From NCBI GenBank assembly GCA_034430275.1, contig DAOUEW010000069.1, forward strand, positions 1 through 6,429: a stretch of 6,429 bases of DNA, read 5' to 3'. Made by a program: the position numbers and the translations under genes. Of this stretch, positions 1 to 4,611 are shown in pieces. The number at the start of each line of letters is the position of its first letter. The stretch's first letter is position 1. The notes below the pieces were generated by a model, which did no database searches, was not told where the DNA came from, and saw only the letters and a program-made list of their open reading frames with translations. The DNA comes from JAUVXJ01 sp034430275. GTDB lineage: Bacteria > Chloroflexota > Anaerolineae > UBA7937 > B3-Chlor.

Positions 1-1
1 T

Positions 2-2731
2 GAGCCGGGAGCTGAGTCCGCCGACGGCTGCCCTGACGGGGATAGAGACGGCATCCCGGACGCTACGGACGCGTGCCCTGACGAAGCGGGCCTGCCCGAG
101 GGTGACGGATATGCGTCTCCCAGCGAGAGTGATGGAGACGGCGACGGCATCCTCGACGGGGGCGATGCCTGCCCCGATGAGGCAGGGCCATCTGCGACTG
201 GCGGGTGTCCCGACCGCGATGGAGACGGCGTGCCCAACGCTGAGGACGCCTGCCCTGCGCAAGCGGGCCTACCTGAGCATGATGGCTGCACCGTGTCTGG
301 GGACTCGGACGGCGATGGGGTGACGGACAGTGCGGACACCTGCCCGGAGGAGCCAGGCTTACCTGAACTGGATGGCTGTCCCGACGGGGACGGCGATGCG
401 GTGCCCGACGGCGACGACGCCTGTCCCGACCAGTGGGGCGTGCCCGGCCTCGATGGCTGCCCGGACACGGACCTCGACGGCACCGCTGACGAGGACGACA
501 TCCTACCCGATGATCCGGGGGTCGGTGACGACTTTGGCGGCATGGGCGGCGACGTTCCAGACAGCGACGGAGATGGCACCCCGGATGAGTTCGACGAGTG
601 CCCCGAAGAGGAAGGCCTGATCGAGGACGCTGGCTGCCCAGCGGCTGACGTGGACGACGCTGACGGTGACGGCACCGTGGACACTGACGAGCCATCGGGT
701 GGTGGCTTTGGGGAGTGGGACATAGAGCCCTTCTGGCCGCCTGACGAACCGATCGAGGCCGGGCCCATGGTGGAGTTCCAGGCTCTGGAGTTCGAGATCT
801 TCGAGGACTACAGCCGGGTCTACTGCTATGTCGCGCTCGGGCACGGAGGCGAGGAGAGGTTTCCCGAAGACGACCACGAGTACTTCAGCCCTGGAGAGGA
901 AAGGCACTTCAATATCGGCGAGCACCTGGGCCGCCGGTTCGTGGCCCTGGCCGAGGACGAAGACCTCAGGGTCTATGCGCACTGCTATGCTCTCATGGGC
1001 ATCCTGGGACAGCAGACCCTGGCGGACCTGGGATCCTTCGAGAGTTTCCACGACCAAGTGGATTGGGATGGCCACATGATTGAGGTGTTCTCGGATCCGG
1101 GGCCGGAGGGTGACTACTTCCGCGTGCAATACCGCATCTGCGATGGATCGTGCGAAGAGGCGCTCTTCGAGGCGCCCCTACTGGCCCCGGTAGGCCTTGG
1201 TTATGGCGACGAGGGTCCCTTCACCTTGACGTGGAGATGGGATGGGGACGAGGATCTGATCACGGGGTTCAAGATCTACGTCAATGGGAGCTTCTGGAGG
1301 AGCGTGGGTCCAGACAACAACACATTGGACATCAGCGAACTTGCTCCCGCTTGCAGTGAAAGGCTAGAGTTTGAGGTTACGGTCTACAGCGGGTCGACAG
1401 GAGTGCCGGACCACGAATCACCTCCCAGCAACAGTCAGGCCTGGGAGGGCCGGGGATGCCAGCGGAGCGTGCGCGTCACCTTTCAGTCATTGGAGACCTC
1501 TGGTATGAGCCGCAGGGGAGGCCCCATCAGTGGGACCTTCAGGGCTAACGATGAGACACTCCTGCCCGATTGGAGGTCGGACCCTCCGACCTTCGACTCG
1601 ACCGACGACACAGAGAGATACCTGGACCCCGGCTACACCTACGATCTGGCCGGACTATTCGCTGCTATCGAGACGGAGGCTGCGTCTTGTGTAGCGTATA
1701 GCTGCACCGACAACTACGCTCCCCTCACGACCCACGTAGAGGTCGAGTTGGGTCCCCACGACAGTTTGACCTACGGCGGTCGCATCTTCGGCGGCGACGG
1801 GATGATCTTCGATGGCTGGGATACCATTCTGCCGGGCCAGATCGTCCCCGGTCCTCATACCGTTGTGGACCGCGGCATCGCGTTGACGGTGTTGATAGAC
1901 GTGTTGGTCGGCCCCGAGGCCGGCGACAGCCCCGATCTCGTGATCAGCGACATCACTTTGGACCCTGGCACCAACCAACTCCGGGTCGAGGTGTTCAACC
2001 GTGCAGCGTTCCTGGAGAACGAAACGGTCACCTTCCGCGCCGAGCGCCTCGATGGCGAGTTCCTCGACACCATGACCTGGCCCCATGTGAGCATCGCTCC
2101 CGGAGAGAGTCAGCTCCTTCCCTCTGCGCTGGTCTTCGACTCCTTGCCCATCTATGACCTGCGGTTGATCCTGGATCCCGACAACACCATTGAGGAGACA
2201 GAGGAGGGCGAGCTCAACAACGTCTACGAGACGCCGGTATTGATGCGTGTGGAGTTCACCGAGTTGTTGGCTTTCCCCTGTGAGACCACTGGCGTCGATT
2301 CCGAACAGTGGTTCCTGCTCTGGGCGGGCCATGGGACGTCGTTGCGGGAGGTGCAGTGGGTTGGTGGCTCGCGAAGGTACCCCTACAGCGGCACCGCCTG
2401 GCTGGACCTCTATGAAGATGTCAGCCGCGAGGACCCCGACTGGTGGGCGCCTTGGTACCCCAGCGAGGAGGAGCCGGCCCGGTTCATCGTCGAGTTCGAG
2501 ATGCCGCCAGACGAGAACCTCTACATCATGGCCACAGGGTACGAGGATGACTTCTGGGACGATGATTTCCTGGGTCGCATCGATGCGGAGTATGCCCCGG
2601 ACGTGAACTACGGGCACAGGGACGAGGTGTACTACGGCCAATCGCCAAACCAGGGCTGTGACGAAGCAGCGCCGATCTCGTGGGACTACTTCGGCATGGA
2701 GCTTTGGTGGCGCATCACCAGGGTACATTAA
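2..2731 (+). CDS. Secreted Ca2+-binding multidomain protein: TSP3 repeats, Fn3-like and CARDB domains (5' partial)
   Basis: The frame is open from the left edge to a TAA at 2729-2731, giving 909 visible residues with the N-terminus missing. The GTG at 230 is an internal valine codon, because the same acidic repeats continue upstream of it. Residues 1-230 are thrombospondin type 3-like repeats (DxDxDG loops with ACP and GCP cysteines), known in other proteins to bind Ca2+. Then come a beta-rich domain (256-386), a fibronectin III-like domain (about 393-485, with a TLTWRW strand and GFKIYVNG), a second beta-rich domain (490-642), a CARDB adhesion-type domain (643-747: PDLVISDI, LDPDNTIEE, then ELNNVYE) and a third beta-rich domain (748-909). 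No C-terminal membrane anchor, LPXTG or OmpA domain follows. The protein is very acidic and rich in Cys and Trp, as in many exported proteins. Surface or extracellular location is inferred; the signal peptide would lie outside the window. No enzymatic motif is seen, so a structural or adhesive role is likely but unproven. Confidence 0.87.
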   Translation, partial: EPGAESADGCPDGDRDGIPDATDACPDEAGLPEGDGYASPSESDGDGDGILDGGDACPDEAGPSATGGCPDRDGDGVPNAEDACPAQAGLPEHDGCTVSGDSDGDGVTDSADTCPEEPGLPELDGCPDGDGDAVPDGDDACPDQWGVPGLDGCPDTDLDGTADEDDILPDDPGVGDDFGGMGGDVPDSDGDGTPDEFDECPEEEGLIEDAGCPAADVDDADGDGTVDTDEPSGGGFGEWDIEPFWPPDEPIEAGPMVEFQALEFEIFEDYSRVYCYVALGHGGEERFPEDDHEYFSPGEERHFNIGEHLGRRFVALAEDEDLRVYAHCYALMGILGQQTLADLGSFESFHDQVDWDGHMIEVFSDPGPEGDYFRVQYRICDGSCEEALFEAPLLAPVGLGYGDEGPFTLTWRWDGDEDLITGFKIYVNGSFWRSVGPDNNTLDISELAPACSERLEFEVTVYSGSTGVPDHESPPSNSQAWEGRGCQRSVRVTFQSLETSGMSRRGGPISGTFRANDETLLPDWRSDPPTFDSTDDTERYLDPGYTYDLAGLFAAIETEAASCVAYSCTDNYAPLTTHVEVELGPHDSLTYGGRIFGGDGMIFDGWDTILPGQIVPGPHTVVDRGIALTVLIDVLVGPEAGDSPDLVISDITLDPGTNQLRVEVFNRAAFLENETVTFRAERLDGEFLDTMTWPHVSIAPGESQLLPSALVFDSLPIYDLRLILDPDNTIEETEEGELNNVYETPVLMRVEFTELLAFPCETTGVDSEQWFLLWAGHGTSLREVQWVGGSRRYPYSGTAWLDLYEDVSREDPDWWAPWYPSEEEPARFIVEFEMPPDENLYIMATGYEDDFWDDDFLGRIDAEYAPDVNYGHRDEVYYGQSPNQGCDEAAPISWDYFGMELWWRITRVH
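35..694 (+). repeat. Eight tandem thrombospondin type 3-like coding repeats
   Basis: The DxDxDG calcium loops start at 35, 131, 212, 302, 383, 464, 560 and 656, so the spacings are 96, 81, 90, 81, 81, 96 and 96 bases, all multiples of three. A typical unit reads DxDGDGVPDxxDACP, then about ten residues, then DGCP. The cysteine before each loop probably pairs within the stalk. Unit 6 (464) has lost its cysteines (DILPDD, then a glycine-rich stretch). Unit 1 has tyrosine where the closing cysteine is expected (EGDGYASP). Unit 8 is a short terminal half-unit. The repeats are diverged at DNA level. Confidence 0.85.
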
Positions 2732-2753
2732 GTCCGCTTGTTCTTCTGAGATA

Positions 2754-2781
2754 GTGCTTTCGGGCACCACCACGACCGTGG
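2754..2781 (+). other. Two short adjacent stem-loops after the first gene; possible weak terminator
   Basis: GTGC (2754-2757) pairs with GCAC (2764-2767), and CCACG (2770-2774) faces CGTGG (2777-2781). They lie 23-50 bases after the stop codon, where a transcript end would be expected. No T-rich tract follows, so an intrinsic terminator is not supported. The rest of 2732-2848 shows nothing recognisable. Confidence 0.25.
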
Positions 2782-2848
2782 CCGCCTGTCTCTCGACTCT
2801 CCCGTCGGCTCCCTCCTGGTACGGTTTCGGTCGCCGTCGGCCGCGCCA

Positions 2849-2877
2849 TTGAAAATGCTTTCTCCCCGTGATACAAT
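2849..2877 (+). promoter_or_regulatory. Sigma-70-type promoter with extended -10, upstream of the AbrB-like gene
   Basis: The -35 box is TTGAAA (2849-2854, 5 of 6 consensus), followed by a 17-bp spacer and the -10 box TACAAT (2872-2877, 5 of 6). TG at 2869-2870, one base before the -10 box, makes an extended -10 element. Transcription should begin near 2884, giving a leader of about 143 nt before the ATG at 3027. This promoter separates the AbrB-like gene from the preceding one. Confidence 0.72.
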
Positions 2878-2881
2878 CTAT

Positions 2882-2906
2882 ATGCAAGAGATGTTCTATC
2901 TTGCGT
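2882..2906. promoter_or_regulatory. Inverted repeat at the predicted transcription start
   Basis: GCAAGA (2884-2889) and TCTTGC (2899-2904) are perfect inverted arms around a 9-base centre. One G-U and one A-U pair could extend the stem to 2882-2906 in RNA. The left arm starts at the predicted +1 of the 2849-2877 promoter. It could be an operator, possibly for the AbrB-like protein itself, or a 5' hairpin that stabilises the mRNA. Function is inferred from position only. Confidence 0.4.
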
Positions 2907-3011
2907 GTTGGATCAAGGCCCAGCACAACACTTCGCGCCTGGTCTGGATGAGTGACTTGGCGCGAGGGGTTTCAGCGGCCGAGTCGAGTGGTTGGGCCGA
3001 GCAGATCCCGT

Positions 3012-3017
3012 AGGGAG
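3012..3017 (+). promoter_or_regulatory. Ribosome binding site deciding the ATG at 3027
   Basis: AGGGAG lies 9 nt before the ATG at 3027. The frame stays open upstream to an ATG at 2952, but that start has no comparable Shine-Dalgarno sequence and would add an unrelated Arg/Ser-rich segment before the first domain. A second purine run (AGGAG, 3022-3026) touches the ATG and is too close to act. Confidence 0.6.
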
Positions 3018-3026
3018 AGCCAGGAG

Positions 3027-3494
3027 ATGCCGCAGCTCGTCAAAGGTGGAAAGCACACCTATGGTTGGTCGATAGTGAGCGAAGCTGGGAAGATCGCCGT
3101 ACCCCAAGAGGCGATGCACGAATACGGTTTCAGGGAGTACGACAAGGTCATCCTGATGAGTGGGAGCCGCCGGTCAGGCGGCTTTGCGCTGTCCACCCCG
3201 GCCCTGCTGGCAGGATCTCCACTGTCTAGAGTTCTGGATGGCTTCTCCAGGCTGCGCACGTTTCAGATGCGCCAGGCAACAGTAGTGAAGGCAGGGGGTA
3301 GGTCTTACTGCTGGACCACGATCGAGGAGGGGGGCTACATCACCCTGCCCCTGGATACGTTGAGGGAGTACCAGATCCTGCCAGGGGACAGGCTGCTCAC
3401 CGTGAGAGGCAGTAGTCTGGCCCTCGGGTTCGCGGTGAAGGGACCCATCGTGGATGAGGCGGTGACGCATCCGGAGTTGGAGGTCTTCGAATAG
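3027..3494 (+). CDS. Tandem SpoVT/AbrB-like domain protein
   Basis: This is a 155-residue protein without signal peptide or membrane segment, so it should be cytoplasmic. It consists of two copies of a swapped-hairpin-like unit. Residues 10-61 and 92-142 align without gaps at an offset of 82: Y12/Y94, W14/W96, G21/G103, P26/P108, EY 32-33/EY 114-115, D39/D121, GS 46-47/GS 128-129 and GF 52-53/GF 134-135. The pattern of Gly-(K/R/Y)-Ile-x-(V/L)-Pro, then a short helix, then (P/Y)-x-D-(K/R)-(V/L) is typical of AbrB/MazE/SpoVT DNA-binding folds, which usually dimerise. Here one chain could supply both halves. Transition-state or antitoxin-type regulation is known for the superfamily; the target here is unknown and no toxin gene is adjacent. 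It has its own promoter (2849-2877), and the 3772-3803 terminator follows. The conserved Trp and the SRRSGGF segment suggest a distinct subfamily, so DNA binding is probable but not certain. Confidence 0.68.
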   Translation: MPQLVKGGKHTYGWSIVSEAGKIAVPQEAMHEYGFREYDKVILMSGSRRSGGFALSTPALLAGSPLSRVLDGFSRLRTFQMRQATVVKAGGRSYCWTTIEEGGYITLPLDTLREYQILPGDRLLTVRGSSLALGFAVKGPIVDEAVTHPELEVFE

Positions 3495-3771
3495 TGACAG
3501 GGGACCTGCTCGGTGATCCCTCAGTGGCCGCCTGGTCCAACATTACGCCCCCTCTACGCATTGGCGGCGCCATGACGGAGCGGGGAGAAGTCCGGGATGC
3601 GTGGAGCGGCAAAGGGGTGGTCTGATCATTTCCATACATTGGTATGACTACTCTCTCGCGGAGTTGCTTTGCGTGGCCGAGTCGATGGACGTGCATTAGC
3701 TGCGGTGATGGCAGACTCGTCTTTCGGTGACTGAGCCCTGGTCGGGGCCTAGCGTACCCATGCCCATAGAG
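3495..3771 (+). ncRNA. Candidate structured RNA or long structured 3' UTR
   Basis: These 277 bases hold no convincing coding frame but several possible helices. CATAC (3633-3637) pairs with GTATG (3642-3646) around ATTG. ACTC (3650-3653) pairs with GAGT (3661-3664). Both hairpins are enclosed by GCAAAG (3609-3614) with CTTTGC (3667-3672), which would make a three-way junction. Others are the CAT-GGC/GCC-ATG hairpin at 3559-3574 and GCCC/GGGC at 3735-3747. The stretch ends at an intrinsic terminator. I recognise no known riboswitch, tRNA, 6S, SRP, tmRNA or RNase P signature. No good promoter is visible inside it, so it may be a 3' UTR of the AbrB-like mRNA rather than a separate RNA. Confidence 0.27.
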
Positions 3772-3803
3772 AAGGCCCTCTCCTTGAAGCGGGCCTTTTG
3801 TGT
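3772..3803 (+). terminator. Rho-independent terminator
   Basis: AAGGCCC (3772-3778) and GGGCCTT (3791-3797) form a perfect 7-bp GC-rich stem with a 12-base loop, followed by a T-rich run (TTTTGTGT when the last two stem bases are included). On the opposite strand no T-tract follows, so it acts on + strand transcripts. It ends transcription coming from the AbrB-like gene and the non-coding stretch, and insulates the promoter 16 bases further on. Confidence 0.72.
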
Positions 3804-3818
3804 CGTCACCAGCCAACC

Positions 3819-3847
3819 TCGACACTGGCAGCGGCTCGTGCTATAAT
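3819..3847 (+). promoter_or_regulatory. Sigma-70-type extended -10 promoter of the NfeD-SPFH operon
   Basis: The -35 box is TCGACA (3819-3824, 5 of 6), the spacer 17 bp, and the -10 box a full-consensus TATAAT (3842-3847) preceded by TG at 3839-3840. The predicted start is near A3854, giving a leader of about 66 nt before the ATG at 3920. Since the GTG at 3800 lies upstream of this promoter, it cannot be the start of the gene made from this transcript. Confidence 0.78.
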
Positions 3848-3856
3848 AGCGGCACG
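3837..3856. promoter_or_regulatory. Inverted repeat spanning the -10 box
   Basis: CGTGC (3837-3841) and GCACG (3852-3856) are perfect arms 10 bases apart with the TATAAT box between them. A direct repeat AGCGGC (3830-3835 and 3848-3853, period 18) overlaps the same segment. A repressor bound here would block RNA polymerase. The arms are only 5 bp, so chance is a real alternative. Confidence 0.33.
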
Positions 3857-3906
3857 CTCCGCCCGTCACACTGGGGTGCTGACATAGCGTCGCTGCTTCG
3901 CTCACC

Positions 3907-3910
3907 AGGA
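3907..3910 (+). promoter_or_regulatory. Ribosome binding site deciding the ATG at 3920
   Basis: AGGA lies 9 nt before the ATG at 3920. This start places the first membrane segment directly at the N-terminus, as expected for this family, and lies downstream of the predicted transcription start, unlike the in-frame GTG at 3800. Confidence 0.5.
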
Positions 3911-3919
3911 ACTGCCGGA

Positions 3920-4576
3920 ATGCTTACCTGCTTCTATCTATCCCTGCTGATTGTCGGCGGCGGCTACATCGCCATCACGTTCCTCGTTGGTGAGCTGGTT
4001 GACTTCGGCGCGGACGCCGGCCACGCCTTGGAGGGCGTGAGCGATAGTGTGGCCGATGCGATAGGCAGCCTGGGGGACGTCTTGGAAGGCGTCCTCGGGG
4101 GCGCAGATGCCGCAGACGTCGAGGTGGGCGGAATCGAGCTGCCCGAAATCGGCGAGATTGGACTGGAGCACGAAGTAGAGGGCCCCAGTCCCTTCTCTCT
4201 GCGCACCGTAGCCATGTTCGCCGTCGGCTTTGGGGCCGGTGGACTGATCGGGAAGGGCCTGGGTTTGTCCGATGCCGTCAGTCTGGCGCCGGCCAGCGGC
4301 GTGGCCCTGCTGACGGCCAGTGTAATGTGGCTCTTCCTCCGCTTCCTGTACGGGGAGCAGGGTTCGACGTCCATTCAGGCCACCGATTATCTGGGTCTCG
4401 TGGGACGGGTGATCATCGCCATCCCAGAGGGCAAGCCGGGCCAGGTGGCTCTCGTGGTCAAGGGCCAGAGGATGAACGTTCCAGCGCGGTCTGAGGACGG
4501 CTTGCCCATCCGCACCCATACTGAGGTCGAGGTTCTCGGCATGGAGGGCGGGATGGTTGTGGTCAAGAGAATGTAG
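3920..4576 (+). CDS. NfeD-like membrane protein, flotillin partner
   Basis: This is a 218-residue protein. A hydrophobic segment at residues 2-23 may be a signal anchor. An acidic, Gly/Ala-rich amphipathic stretch follows (about 30-88). Two further membrane segments lie at about 96-116 (including GFGAGGLIG) and 120-144 (ending MWLFLRFLY). Residues 158-218 form a compact beta-rich tail (LVGRVIIAIPEGKPGQVALVVKG, then VEVLGMEGGMVVVKRM) matching the OB-fold of short NfeD/YuaF-type proteins. Such proteins are known to be encoded beside SPFH genes and to work with them at membrane microdomains; the serine protease domain of long NfeD forms is absent. The SPFH gene starts 35 bp downstream, so the two are likely co-transcribed from the 3819-3847 promoter. 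The 55-residue acidic stretch between the first and second membrane segments is longer than I would expect for YuaF. The family call rests on fold pattern and neighbour, not on a database match. Confidence 0.74.
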   Translation: MLTCFYLSLLIVGGGYIAITFLVGELVDFGADAGHALEGVSDSVADAIGSLGDVLEGVLGGADAADVEVGGIELPEIGEIGLEHEVEGPSPFSLRTVAMFAVGFGAGGLIGKGLGLSDAVSLAPASGVALLTASVMWLFLRFLYGEQGSTSIQATDYLGLVGRVIIAIPEGKPGQVALVVKGQRMNVPARSEDGLPIRTHTEVEVLGMEGGMVVVKRM

Positions 4577-4596
4577 GTCACGGTTGGCATCAGCAG

Positions 4597-4604
4597 AAGG
4601 AGGT
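4597..4604 (+). promoter_or_regulatory. Full-consensus Shine-Dalgarno for the SPFH gene
   Basis: AAGGAGGT is the complete anti-16S complement and sits 7 nt before the GTG at 4612. It fixes that GTG as the start and suggests strong translation, perhaps more flotillin than NfeD-like protein from the shared mRNA. Confidence 0.8.
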
Positions 4605-4611
4605 AGCTGAC

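Noticed and set aside
63..695. 210-codon minus-strand frame, Arg/Pro/His-rich
   Set aside because: It is the antisense reading of the Asp/Gly-rich TSP3 repeats; the low-complexity composition is explained by that.
1655..2926. 423-codon open frame on the minus strand
   Set aside because: It lies opposite a well-supported coding frame, its product has no recognisable domain, and a GC-rich codon pattern readily opens the antisense frame.
2952..3026. ATG at 2952 as start of the AbrB-like gene
   Set aside because: No good Shine-Dalgarno, and the added 25 residues look non-domain; AGGGAG favours 3027.
2982..3687. Shared 11-mer GGCCGAGTCGA in the AbrB leader and the non-coding stretch (near 3675)
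   Set aside because: A few 11-base matches are expected by chance in a window of this size, and flanking similarity is weak.
3700..3750. Fluoride riboswitch, suggested by GGTGATGGC
   Set aside because: The rest of the conserved core does not follow, and a terminator rather than a regulated gene closes the segment.
3576..3800. RNase P RNA, suggested by GGGGAGAAGTCCGGG
   Set aside because: It resembles the conserved 5' GAGGAAAGTCCGGG element, but the ACAGAA partner and the required length are missing.
3397..3825. 142-codon minus-strand frame across the non-coding stretch
   Set aside because: Pro/Arg/Ser-rich product without domain, no convincing ribosome site, and it reads through the terminator hairpin.
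3800..3919. GTG at 3800 as start of the NfeD-like gene
   Set aside because: It overlaps the terminator and precedes the promoter; the ATG at 3920 has a ribosome site and starts at the membrane segment.
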